DNA from: Seiridium cupressi
Lineage: Eukaryota; Ascomycota; Sordariomycetes; Amphisphaeriales; Sporocadaceae
Direction: 5' to 3'
NCBI GenBank assembly: GCA_036674765.1
Contig: JARVKI010000008.1
Location: forward strand, 558,001-622,000
DNA length: 64,000 nucleotides
A program made the position numbers and the translations under genes. Within the stretch, counting starts at the first letter, position 1. Every line of letters begins with the position of its first letter. Positions 34,873 through 44,988 of this stretch are shown here, piece by piece. The notes beneath the pieces are model-generated. The model was not told where the DNA came from, did not search any database, and worked only from the letters and a program-made list of their open reading frames with translations.

Positions 34873-35601
34873 TCAGCTGCCCCTGGGTGGGAAACTGGAC
34901 TGTTGGACTTTGCCATCATCGGTAATTCTGACCCATTTCAAGCCGGTGAGGAAGGACCAAGAGCCCTCCCATTTTTCAAGGCGCTGTGCGCCCTCCTCTG
35001 TGGTGAGTTCCGGAACCACTGCGCTGCGGTTAGCGACGCAAGCCGACTTGGACCACACGAGTAGGCAGGGTGCAGACGCGGAGGCAACTTACGGAATCCG
35101 ATTTGGTGTTCCTTCTCCAGCGTGCTGATCTTCACCTTGAGCAGGTCTTCTTTGCTGCTTGCAGGCCGGCCGGGTCGGCGAGCCTTCTTCAGGTCGCTGA
35201 GCTCCTCATCGTACTGATGCACAAAACTAGTCGATAATTAGCATATGGTACGATAAGCACAACACGATAACGGGCGGGTAATCGCGTACCCCTTGATGAG
35301 TTCTTGCACCACGTCCAACTGCAACGGTTTTCCCTCATTCTGTTTGACAGCTTCTTGGAAGTAAGCTGCCCGCTCAACTGCAGTCTGCGTTAGCCCAGCC
35401 GCACGGCTCAATGAATATGTCGTGGGACGGACTCCAAGGTTGATCAGACTTCTTCCTAGCCGCTGCGACTTTCCCCAGCTTCTCATCCCGGGCTTGGGCT
35501 CTGCCGAGTCGCTTTGCATCGCGCGAGTACTGATGAATGGCCTCGATCGGGCCCTTCTTCTTGGCAATTCTCTTGCGCGTCTTCTCGAGTGAGGTTCCCA
35601 T
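34873..35601 (-). CDS. tma16: TMA16, ribosome-associated assembly factor
   Basis: Translation machinery-associated protein 16, a pre-60S ribosome-associated factor conserved from yeast to human. The start at 35601 gives MGTSLEKTRKRIAKKKGPIE and then IHQYSRDAKRLGRAQARDEK, the family's basic N terminus. Three introns follow. The first begins just after QPW, and exon 2 reads ERAAYFQEAVKQNEGKPL to ELIKG. Exon 3 reads FVHQYDEELSDLKKARRPGR (the characteristic RRPGRP motif). The last exon begins VPELTTEEGAQRLEKW and ends SQSSFPPRGS-like at TGA 34873. The exact first donor is weak (GTCCGT). Divergent from EXO1, 664 bp apart. Confidence 0.88.
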
Positions 35602-36265
35602 CTTGAAAGTCTGGCAGCTGAACAATAGCCGTGATGTCCTTCCAAGATTTGCAGAGTTACTATCTTTAAAAGCCGATTTTCTTCACCGATAAGGACTTTT
35701 TGGCGGGGCAAGAGCTGAATCCTAAGATCGTTAGTGCCAGGGCCTCGCCGGACCCCACTGTGAAGGCCGTTGCTCTGCCAGCGTCTTTAGCGCCGAGTTT
35801 GCTAGAGAAAGACCCGCTTCGATCGTCGCTCCCCTGACGCGTCTTTATCGATAGGGCTGCCGAAGCGCGTTGCCTGGTCCTTCCCGTTGTGACTTTCACT
35901 ATCACTGACGAAATCCGGGGCAATCTTGACTGATCTGAACTTCATCGCTTCTCGGCCTCGTCGTGCCTCAAAGCTCTACTAACATTCCGCAGCTTGGTTT
36001 CCATCTGAACTTGCCTCGGCCGGTGTATGCTCAGCCAATTCTTTGTTTGTTTACCAAACGCGTCTGATTCTTCGCCTCCCGAACCACCATCCCGAGAGAC
36101 GAGCGAGGCAGAGATCGAGCTAGTGATCTCGACTCCATTCACGATTGCCTTGAACTCCAGGAGCCGATCTACCAGCCATCATTTCGTCAATGGCATTGTC
36201 TGCGTGTTGACCGGCCCTCTGTACCCTAGACTGCTGGGCTGCTGAGGCTCACATGTAACTCAACC
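35602..36265. promoter_or_regulatory. Divergent TMA16/EXO1 intergenic region
   Basis: A 664-bp shared upstream region. A short minus-strand open stretch from an ATG near 35943 (MKFRSVKIAPDFVSDSES) looks protein-like but soon stops. I cannot assign it. It might be a small gene or an upstream exon. Confidence 0.4.
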
Positions 36266-38665
36266 ATGGGTGTCTCAGGTACATGATTTGTAGCGACCCA
36301 TCTCAAGGGGCTTGTTGCTGATGCAAACACAGGCCTGCTACCATTACTGAAGTCGATTCAACGACCTACTGAAATCAAGAAGTGTAAGGGTGAGACATTG
36401 GCCGTCGACGCTTATGGATGGCTCCATAGAGGCGCGATAGCTTGTGCTATCGAGCTGGCCGAGGGAAAGCCGACGCACAAGTAGGCTCAACAAGCTCGCG
36501 AAGAGATTATATCTTGCTAACCATGGATCTGCAGATATGTCGCATACTGCATGCGTCGCGTGAAAATGATGCAGCATTTCGGTGTCACGCCCTACTTGGT
36601 TTTCGACGGGGGTTATCTTCCAAGCAAAGCTGGAGAGGAAGCCCACCGGAGAAAACGTCGGCAAGAGAGTCGTCAAGCAGGAATGGAACTCTTGAAGGCC
36701 GGCAAGCCTTCGCTGGCACACAAGGAATTGCAGAAAGCTGTTGATATTTCGCCAGAGATGGCCCGTAATGTTATTGAAGAACTCAAAAAGCTGGGACTTC
36801 CATACATTGTAGCACCATACGAGGCCGATCCTCAGATGGTGTATCTTGAGAGACAAGGCTTGGTCAGCGGTATTGTCTCGGAAGATTCGGACTTGCTGGT
36901 GTTTGGGGCAAAGCGACTTTTCACGAAACTCGATGAATACGGCCAATGTATTGAGATCAATCGCCGAGACTTTGCTGCATGCCGGGACCTCCACATGGTC
37001 GATTGGACGGATGCCCAGTTTCGGCAAATGGCCATCTTCAGCGGGTGTGATTATCTTCAAGGCGTCAAAGATCTTGGATTGAAAACGGCATATCGGATGC
37101 TGAGGAAATACAAGTCCCCGGAAAGGGTGCTCAAGAGAATACAGCTGGAAGGAAAACTGCGTATCCCGCCCACATATTCGGAACAGTTTCACCAAGCTGA
37201 GCTCACGTTCCTTTATCAACGGGTCTACTGTCCCACAGCGCAGGAGCAAGTATTTCTCACACCACTCCCTAAAGACCTCAACGTCGACGATATGCCTTTC
37301 ATTGGAGCAGCGGTTGAGCCTTCAATTGCTAGGGCTATTGCGCTGGGTGATATCAATCCCATCACAAAGGATGCTATAGTCTTGCCCCCTTCTCCCGAGT
37401 CGCGAAAGCGTAGAGCTTCGTCGTCGGCCCAAGCAAGTCACAGCGCGGCACATCCCAACAAGAAGCCAATTGAGTCTTACTTCAAAAAAGACGAGCGGAT
37501 CCCGCTCGGTAACATGGACCCAAACTGCTTCACCATTGACCCTCAACGGGTAGCTAGCATGACGGAGGATGGCGAGCGTCCGATTGTATTCCCTCTTCCC
37601 AGGCCCTACGTCGACGATGCCACCACCCAACCGAACAACACTGTCCGCCCGTACACGAACTCACGCTCTGCCATCAGGTCTCCACGAAACCTTCGTCGCC
37701 GTACTGAACCGGTTTCGAACCTCTTGGTCAATGCAGGCACGAGTCTCGGTTCGACATCACGCCGTCAGACACTTGGCCCGCTTACACAGACCATGTCTCC
37801 CGAGCAACAGAGCGGCAACACAATTCATGGCCGCCCACCTAAGAAGGCGAGACTATGTGGTGACGCAACACTGACCACTTTATCTAGTGGGGAGACCAGC
37901 AAGTTTTTCCCTACTGGCAAGAAGAGGTCCGCGGCTGCATCCAAGTCCGAAGGCTATTTGATGTCTGACGACTCAATTGAGGACGCTCTACGAGACCTTC
38001 CCGATCTCGATGGTTGGCAGTCGGTCAAAAAAGGGAAGCAGGTTCTCGTGTTTGAGGAGCAATCTCAAGAGAGTACAGAGAGTACTTCTAAGGATGACGA
38101 AAGCGAGGTTACAAACCTAACCTCTGCATGCGAGACTGGCGATCCCGAGGTCCCTATTAATTCTAAAATAAGCCAGTTCGCTTTCCAAGAAATTCCAACC
38201 TCCAGCTCTAGGAAGACGCGGCGTTCGTTCTCCAGTCAGCCAACCCCAGTTTTTTCATCTCGGTCATCGATTGCTAGCTCGACGCCTGCCTCTTCGTGTT
38301 CCTCAGTTCGCACAACTGTTACGGCACAATCAACGCCGGCGACCCCTTTCATGACACCGCTGCAAAGAATGGGCGCTCGAGCATTAAATGGAACCAAGCA
38401 GCCCCCCACGCCTACTTTTGCAGTGCCGAATCCGGTCAAGAGGAGTAGTGCAGGACGGCGAAGTCTCGACAACCTCCCCGTCAATCCGGCGTTCGTCCCA
38501 CTGCCTCCGATGGACCTGGCTGAGGTTGAGGCACTACATCAGACGGAAGGAAGCGAGGATATGATTGTGCCCGACAGTGAGAATGAGGACGAAGATCAGG
38601 AGAATCTTGGTAAACGAGGGCATGGGTCAAGGAGGATGGACCTGTCACGATTTCTGTTTGCTTGA
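36266..38665 (+). CDS. exo1: Exonuclease 1 (EXO1), 5' flap/exonuclease
   Basis: XPG/Rad2-family 5'-to-3' exonuclease and flap nuclease of mismatch repair, DNA end resection and meiosis, acting in the nucleus. Exon 1 (MGVS) and two small introns (GTACAT...CACAG and GTAGGC...CTGCAG) precede the main exon; junctions give GLLPLLKSIQRP and THKYVAYCM. Metal-binding acids are visible in LAVDAYGWLHRGA, VFDGGYLP, YEADPQMVYLE, SEDSDLLVFGA and SGCDYLQGVKDLG (helix-hairpin-helix region). The catalytic half is followed by about 400 disordered residues rich in S, T and P, typical of EXO1, ending MDLSRFLFA. Intact and of normal length (about 755 residues). Confidence 0.96.
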
Positions 38666-39230
38666 GAAAAAGTGAATGTATTATTGGCGAACAGGGGCTC
38701 AACATGGACTTGATGGCTTTACATTATTGGCAAAGAACGGAGTACAGGCATTATATTTGCATTGATGCATGCATGGCATAGGAGTTTCATGGCTAAGATA
38801 ATGGGAACTTTGGTCGACAATACGTAGCGCAGCAGTCGCCACTAGGGGTATATAGATAACGAGATTTGCTTGCCCAAGGTCGAAATATGTCTAGTGAACA
38901 ACGTGAGCAGTTGATGTGGCCTAACCTAGGCTTGAAAGCTGCAAGAATGTTTAAAAGGGGCAACATCCAGGCAAGCTCTGATGGGCTCCACTATGAAACG
39001 CCTATGCCGAGTTTGGGAGCTCCAATTCGTTAGTGGTGGCACCCGGCCCGACAATGGCCTGTGCTTCTGGCTCAGGTTCTGGTCCATCCAAAAAAATTTA
39101 GGGAGCTTTCGCAGAGTTCCCATCACAAGCTTCATCAAACCGAGATCTGAGATACCCTGTTTTTCTACTATCTTCACCCTGTACTACTGCCTTCGTTGTA
39201 AAATCCTTCATAACATCACCATCTGCAAGG
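38666..39230. other. Intergenic
   Basis: 3' flank of EXO1 and promoter of the MAM33-like gene. No other feature seen. Confidence 0.55.
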
Positions 39231-40170
39231 ATGATGTCTATGCGAGCAATTGCGCGCTCTGCGCCCCGTACCCTGACCCGCCTCAGCTCTACCACTCTCA
39301 GACAGTCCACAGTCGCTCGTTCGAGCTCTCTGCTCAAGTCGACGTCGTGGGCACCTCTCCGGTCATCACAGTTCACATCAGCCTTCTCGACGACACAGTT
39401 CAGGAGAGCACCTGCTGGTGAGGTTGACGAGGAACTGTCGGCCAAGCTGGAGAGCGAGCTGCAGTACGAGAACGAGCTGAAGGAAAGTGAGCCTACGCCT
39501 TCCAGCGTTAAGGACTTCCTCGAGAACAGCCCCTTCGAGCTCATCGATACACCTGGCAAGGAGGATGTTGTCCTGAAGCGCAAGTTCGGCAACGAGACGT
39601 AAGTACTTCCGTGTTCCTTGCTTCGATAATAGCCACAAGAACTAACTTTGATGATCCAGTATTACCGTCTCTTTCTCCATTTCAGATCTTACCAACTACG
39701 AGTCGGACCTGTACAATGAGGACGACGCCCTCACTGATGAGCAGTTCGAGAACCCCGAGGCTCAGCGCGCTGCTGAGGAGAGCGAGGAGGGTCCCGAGGG
39801 TGAGGAGAGCGATGATGCTGCTCCTCCCTGCCGTCTCAACATTGTCGTGGAGAAGGATGGCAAGGGTGCCTTGAACATTGAGGCTCTTGCCCAAGATGGA
39901 CAGATCATGGTCGAAAACTTTTACTACTACAACGACTCCAAGCTTGCTCACAGTGAGAACGCCGAGGTCGCCCACGAGGCCCAGGATGCCTTCCCCGGCC
40001 CACCTTTCGGCACTCTTGATGAGGACCTCCAGATCCTTCTTGAGCGATACCTAGAGGAGCGTGGCGTCACCCAAGCTCTGGCTGTTTTCGTCCCAGACTA
40101 CATGGATTTGAAGGAGCAGAAGGAGTACCAGGGCTGGTTGAAGAACGTCAAGGCCTTCATTGATGCTTAA
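39231..40170 (+). CDS. mam33: Mitochondrial acidic matrix protein (MAM33/p32 family)
   Basis: Mitochondrial glycoprotein-family protein (p32/C1QBP, yeast Mam33), a doughnut-shaped acidic trimer in the matrix linked to mitochondrial translation and oxidative phosphorylation. The presequence MMSMRAIARSAPRTLTRLSS is basic and hydroxylated. The domain starts DEELSAKLESELQYENEL, continues with VVLKRKFGNETITVSFSISDL (across one intron, GTAAGT...ATCCAG) and an acidic loop (EESEEGPEGEESDD), and closes with LQILLERYLEERGVTQALAV and WLKNVKAFIDA. Intact, about 287 residues. Confidence 0.95.
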
Positions 40171-40898
40171 GCATTATAACGGGGCCGAACCGACGTGTAT
40201 GATATTTGGGCACTGGCAGCTAGTGCAGGCCGATAGGCTTGCTGCAGCTCCAGTATGTGTATGATGCAGACTTCTCATGTAACTTTTCCACTCACGAATG
40301 TAAATGTATAATAAGGGACGAGCCCGGATCTGCTTTCCAGCAGTATAGTTGGACAAGATAAAGAATCAAAAAGTAATGACTTCCTACCTCTGCCTCGTTG
40401 CCATTTGTTCTCGGGTTTGCCTGAATCGATAAGGTACTCATTGACGCGGCTTACAATAACTCGTCTTGCCATTTCTATATCCTTCAAGAACAGGCTATTA
40501 AATTCACATATATTTCTTTAGGTTTCTCTTTCTTTTTCCCTTGATAGGCAGCCTAGGTTTGGATTAGCGTTCGTCTACCCTGCCGCTTTGCCGTATAATT
40601 CACCCTCATTGGTCCTATACCTTATCCCGAAGCGTTTCAATCCTTGCCAAACCATGCAGCAGGGCAGCCAACAGCCAACAACGATGATCCCCTGCTCTCT
40701 AGTCCATGTTGCGAAGCTTCATTCCTAAAAATGACCTCGGAGCCGGAGCGGCTCGGGTACGGAGGTTGCACCAAAGCTCCGAAGATGGTATCATACAGCA
40801 ATTTTTTTTATGACTGTATCACTGCGAGAATCCGGCGTTCTTTCTTGTGCTTAAAGTAATCATTTGGAGTCGAGGACTCGACTGGCATCGTAGATATT
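40171..40898. other. Intergenic
   Basis: 3' flank of MAM33 and promoter region of the DHA1 transporter; includes a CT-rich block near 40500-40540. No gene. Confidence 0.55.
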
Positions 40899-42701
40899 AT
40901 GGCCGAGACGGAAGGCGGAAATCGGGTCTGCACCGGAGTCTTGGCTGCCAAGCCGGAGCCGTCTTCTGAACATCAACGCCGTTCATCTTACTCAAATTCG
41001 GAGAAGGATCGGAACCAAGCCTCGCAAGTGACCAATCCGAAAAACACCCCAGCGGCTTCAATACACGATCTACCAACCACCGTGGCTGACCTTGCAGCCG
41101 ACGCGATAGAAGCCTCTGAGATCGATGGCGCCCACGGAGACCAGGAGAAGGGTGCATCGCCACCAGCTATCGACTCAGAAGCCCCCTACGCGATCTGGAC
41201 CGTGAACCAGAAGCGCTTCATTATCTTCTGCGTCTCCATCACTGGACTTCTTTCACCGCTAACTGGTTCTGTTTATCTACCAGCCATGAACCAAATCGCG
41301 TCAGACCTGGGCGTTCGCATCTCGCTAATCAACTTGACCATCACAACGTACCAGATCTTCCAAGGTCTTGCACCATCTTTTGTTGCCAGCATAGCCGACA
41401 CTCGAGGCAGACGGCCGGCGTACCTACTCGCGCTGGGAATATATGTTGTGGCTAACTTGGCCCTGGCCCTGCAGTGGAGCTACCCTGCCCTTCTGGTTCT
41501 GAGATGTCTGCAGTCTGCAGGCAGCTCGGCAACTATCGCACTCGGCAGTGCAGTGGTCAGTGACTTGGTGACCCGCGCCGAAAGGGGAAGCTACATCGCA
41601 TGGTCATCCATGGGTATCTCGTTGGGTCCCGCCCTGGGTCCTGTGATCGGCGGTCTGCTGTCAGGGTATCAAGGCTGGCGAAGTATCTTCTGGTTTCTGA
41701 TGATTTTTGGAGGTATATTGCTGATGGCCATCATAACCTGGGTACCGGAGACCTGCCGGGCGGTGGTTGGTAATGGAAGTGTGCGACCACAGAAATGGAA
41801 TGTGACTTTGCTTCAATGGATCATGGCAAGCAAGGGGGTCGAACAGGTTGAAGAGAGGTTAGAGACCATCACGAAGCCGAGGAGGAGACCAAACCCCTTG
41901 AGTGCTCTGAAGATATTGGCGGAACCCGAGGGAGGAATCACTTTGAGCTACGGCTCGCTGTTGTTCGCTGGATATTTTGTGAGTCTTCTCATCATGCATC
42001 CAAGCACGCCGAACCCACTTTTACTAACCTTGTCCAAGATGGTCATGACAACCCTGTCCGAACAGCTCGCTTCCCGATTCGGCTTCGACTCGGTCAAGAT
42101 TGGTCTCTGTTACCTACCCTTGGGTTTCGGCTCCCTGCTTTCCCGATTCACGGCCGGCCAGCTCTTCGACTGGAACTTCCGCAGGCACTCTCGCAAGCTC
42201 GGCATCCCACTGGACTTCAAAAAACAGCAAAAGATCGAAGTCTACCCCATCGAGCGCATCCGTCTCGAGATCTGCATCCCCATGGTCTACATCTCATGCG
42301 GCACCGTTCTCGCGTACGCTTGGACCATGCAGTCCAACTCTAGTCTGGCAGGTATCGAAGTGGCTCTGTTCTTCCAGGGCTTGTTCTTCAGCGGTGCCTT
42401 GCAGGGGATGAACACGCTCATTGTCGATACGCATCAAGACACGCCAGCCACTGCGACGGCGGCGAACAATCTGTTTAGGTGTCTCATGAGCGCGGGCGGT
42501 ACGGCGGTAGCACCAATCCTGATCGAGAAGATCGGCGTGGGGCTGATGGGAGTGTTTATCTCGGGGGTTTGGCTAATCTTTAGTCCTTGTCTATGGTTGG
42601 TCCTATACAAGGGTGAGGGCTGGAGAAAGGAGCAGAAAAGGAGGAGGGATGCCAAGGATGCTAAGACAGCGGAAGAGACTGGTGTGGATAGCAAGGTTTG
42701 A
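40899..42701 (+). CDS. DHA1-family MFS drug/polyamine exporter
   Basis: Proton-coupled 12-helix exporter of the DHA1 (QDR/TPO-like) group at the plasma membrane. A 100-residue cytosolic N terminus precedes helix 1 (FIIFCVSITGLLSPLTGSVY). The motif A equivalent is SIADTRGRRPAYLLAL and motif C is GISLGPALGPVIGG. Between residues FAGYF and MVMTTLSEQLASRFGF lies a 60-nt stretch (41979-42038) with GTGAGT, ACTAAC and AG. It is almost surely an intron, because the spliced product matches the family. It contains no stop and is a multiple of three, so naive translation reads through it. Spliced length is about 580 residues. Substrate unknown. Confidence 0.93.
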   Translation: MAETEGGNRVCTGVLAAKPEPSSEHQRRSSYSNSEKDRNQASQVTNPKNTPAASIHDLPTTVADLAADAIEASEIDGAHGDQEKGASPPAIDSEAPYAIWTVNQKRFIIFCVSITGLLSPLTGSVYLPAMNQIASDLGVRISLINLTITTYQIFQGLAPSFVASIADTRGRRPAYLLALGIYVVANLALALQWSYPALLVLRCLQSAGSSATIALGSAVVSDLVTRAERGSYIAWSSMGISLGPALGPVIGGLLSGYQGWRSIFWFLMIFGGILLMAIITWVPETCRAVVGNGSVRPQKWNVTLLQWIMASKGVEQVEERLETITKPRRRPNPLSALKILAEPEGGITLSYGSLLFAGYFVSLLIMHPSTPNPLLLTLSKMVMTTLSEQLASRFGFDSVKIGLCYLPLGFGSLLSRFTAGQLFDWNFRRHSRKLGIPLDFKKQQKIEVYPIERIRLEICIPMVYISCGTVLAYAWTMQSNSSLAGIEVALFFQGLFFSGALQGMNTLIVDTHQDTPATATAANNLFRCLMSAGGTAVAPILIEKIGVGLMGVFISGVWLIFSPCLWLVLYKGEGWRKEQKRRRDAKDAKTAEETGVDSKV

Positions 42702-42859
42702 CCTATCGAATCTGACCATCGAATAAACACCACGACCACTCTCCTCTGAGTTATCTGATGCACATAGAGTAAACCTTGCTGTTTGAAACTAGAAATCATT
42801 GTACATGTAATGTTTAATATAGTCCATTTCAGTGCTATTGCCGGTGAGGAATCATGAAG

Positions 42860-44010
42860 ATGATGGGCAAGCGTCCCAACGACCATGTCCCGCTTGATCC
42901 AGGTTGCCAGTCACTGCCAGACCATATTTGCAACCTCACCTTGTATTTGTCATCCACTCCGAATAGGTACAAGTAATCTGTATCACAATGAGTTCCATGT
43001 CGACGACTCGGGAAGAAAAGGTTTGCTTACTTGTGTCATGCTTGGCTAGTAGCGCAGGCTCGGAGCTGAAAGGTCCTGCTAATTTGTACCATTCAGCCGA
43101 TGAATGGATTCTACTGCGAGCCATCATACAGTACATGGCAATAAGCTTGGCCCCTGTCAAGTATTCTACTAAAATAACCCGTATAAGAGGTGGCATAGTT
43201 GCATATACTTTACCATATTTGGTTCATGTCCCCGTTAAGATACTTGACAGGGGTTCTAAATTATTGCCATGTACTGTAGTCTTTCAGGTGAAACTTCTCG
43301 TCGTCCAAGCCTTTCCCGACTATATCAATACGGTTCGGCTTCCAGTGCACAACTTTCGGAGTGTCGGCGAACTCGCCACCGAGACTCACCCAGTCCGAGT
43401 ACCGATGGCCGTCCCAGTAGAAATGGTTGAGCTCGCCGTCAGAGTTAATGGCCCAGAAATCGAGCCTGCCCTCACCCCAGCAGGTGGCCACGGGATTGCC
43501 AATGAATGGCCTTCCGCTTAGGTCTTCCCATGCGCACCATCCGTCCTGGTAATACTTGTGCCAGAGTGAAGCATTGTCTTCATCGAGACCGGTGATGTCG
43601 AGGCGTCCGGCCCCCCACGATACAGTAGCCGGGTTACTAAAAATACCACCAAAGTCCCCTCACTCCGGGCTATCCGGAAATTATTCGTGTCCGGTCCACG
43701 CCTTGTGGACATAAGACCCGTTGCTGGTTTTTCCGACGATGTCGAGTCTGTTGTCTTCCCACGATGCAGACGAAAGAGCCTTAACGTCTCCGCCGAGATC
43801 ATTTGCTTCCTCCCAAGAGGGACCCCAGCTCCCACCACCATAATACTTGTGTAGCACGTTGGTTCCCGTGGCATTAAGTAAACAACATCCAAACGACTCT
43901 CGCCCCAAGATGTCACTGATGGACACCCGCTGGCCTGTGAGGGTAGGATCTCTAATCAGTCTGATGGCTGCCAGTCCCAATCACTCCAGAACTTGTGCGG
44001 TCTGTCATCG
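42860..44010 (-). pseudogene. PLL-like beta-propeller lectin gene, broken
   Basis: Remnant of a lectin-like gene made of repeated blades with the W-G-x-x-R-L-D motif (SVTSWGESRLDVV, ASWEDNRLDIVGK, VSWGAGRLDITG, TCWGEGRLDFWA), as in PLL-type and fucose-binding propeller lectins. Reading from about 44010 leftward: a stop in the first blade, a 1-nt frameshift after RLDVVYL, then stops TAA (43683-43681) and TGA (43662-43660). Next comes a clean stretch to LKDY, where MITE A copy 2 (43276-43129) cuts in. Beyond the element the same gene continues (YLYLFGVDDKYKVRLQIW) with more stops. Some stops fit C-to-T change (Gln or Trp codons). Not functional. Confidence 0.75.
43129..43276. mobile_element. 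MITE family A, copy 2, inside the lectin gene
   Basis: 148-bp element with inverted ends beginning CAGTACATGGCAATAA and extending into a CCCCTGTCAAGTATCTTA-type arm (about 40 bp with mismatches), flanked by TA (43127-43128 and 43277-43278). It shares ends and interior words (GGTGGCATA, TTGCATA, CCATATTTGG-like) with copy 1 at 4706-4846. It sits in the coding part of the lectin remnant. Confidence 0.85.
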
Positions 44011-44099
44011 TTAAACAGAAATCGGGGTCGCCTTCCAGGTTAGCGCTTGCCTGAGACGTATGCAATCGCATGACTAGTGCTTCTCCAACAGGAGTATGT

Positions 44100-44988
44100 C
44101 TTCATTTTGCGTCAGTTGGGTTGGGCCGCCTTAGCAGGCTTTGCCGATCGGTGCTGTGGCTGGTAAATATGCAAAAGTGAGGCCAATGGCACGACTGCAT
44201 CGATAGCGTGGGGAAATGGAAGCGGGAAAGAAGTGAGACATTGTCTCTTGCTTGCCAGTCCCCAGTGCATGTGTGGAGATACCCGACGAGATACTGAATT
44301 CAGACGGAACAAAGGGGGCCAAAGGACTGTTGCCAGCATGCACGTCCTGTTGTAGTTTCCCAAAGATGTGGATTGCGCAAGGTCTGACCACGCTTACTTT
44401 TGCAAGGTATCGTTCGATCTCCGAAGCCTTGCGTCCGTTGTGGTCCTATATAGCTTCAGGTCAACTATGGTGGCCACTCCCTTTATTTCCGGTCAAAGGT
44501 ATGCCACACCATCCACAGCTTGCCAACCTGTGTGCACCTCACATCTTCCATGGCATCTGCTATGGTACTTCCATAGCCAGCCAGATCTTCCTTACGGCTC
44601 GTAATGCCCAACGTGAAAGTTCGAGTACTTCTCTATTTCTCGTATTCGGCGTCTATCCCACGTGTTGCCCTATTGAAGATAGTTCGACCATCTCCTTGCT
44701 GAAACTGTCCTCGACGTGGTCGAACCATGCGTCTTGTGTCTTTAGTTCAATGCCGATGTTGTAGGTCGTGTTTGTGTTATGAGCGGTGAGCAGAATGTCG
44801 CATTTCTGGGTGGCATTCTTGTCAATGTTTTGATTTGAAGCGTTAGACCAGCTCGACTTGACTCATCCCTCCCACGCCCCCTTGGTATCTTACACGTCAA
44901 ACATGGAGTTGGTCTTGGCATTCAGCCAATCTGCGAACGACTTCAGTTTCGGTGGAATTGCAGAAGGAAGGGCGAGGTTGCTGGTCAT
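44100..44988 (-). pseudogene. Broken hypothetical gene, possible PD-(D/E)XK nuclease fold
   Basis: Starts at ATG 44988 with LPSAIPPKLKSFADWLNAK. The frame then has stops (after SMFDV and in WEG-stop-VKSSW) but continues NIDKNATQKCDILLTAH and NIGIELKTQDAWFDHVED. After another break, TFTLGITSRKEDLAGYGS and DVRCTQVGKLWMVWHTF follow. The spacing D-x(n)-E-L-K (CDILL...IELKTQ) resembles the catalytic core of PD-(D/E)XK nucleases; this is inference. No named family is recognised. Directly downstream on the same strand lies the broken lectin gene, so both decayed together. Confidence 0.5.

Noticed and set aside
36344..37249. 301-codon minus-strand frame
   Set aside because: Shadow of the EXO1 catalytic exons; the plus-strand reading matches the nuclease motifs.
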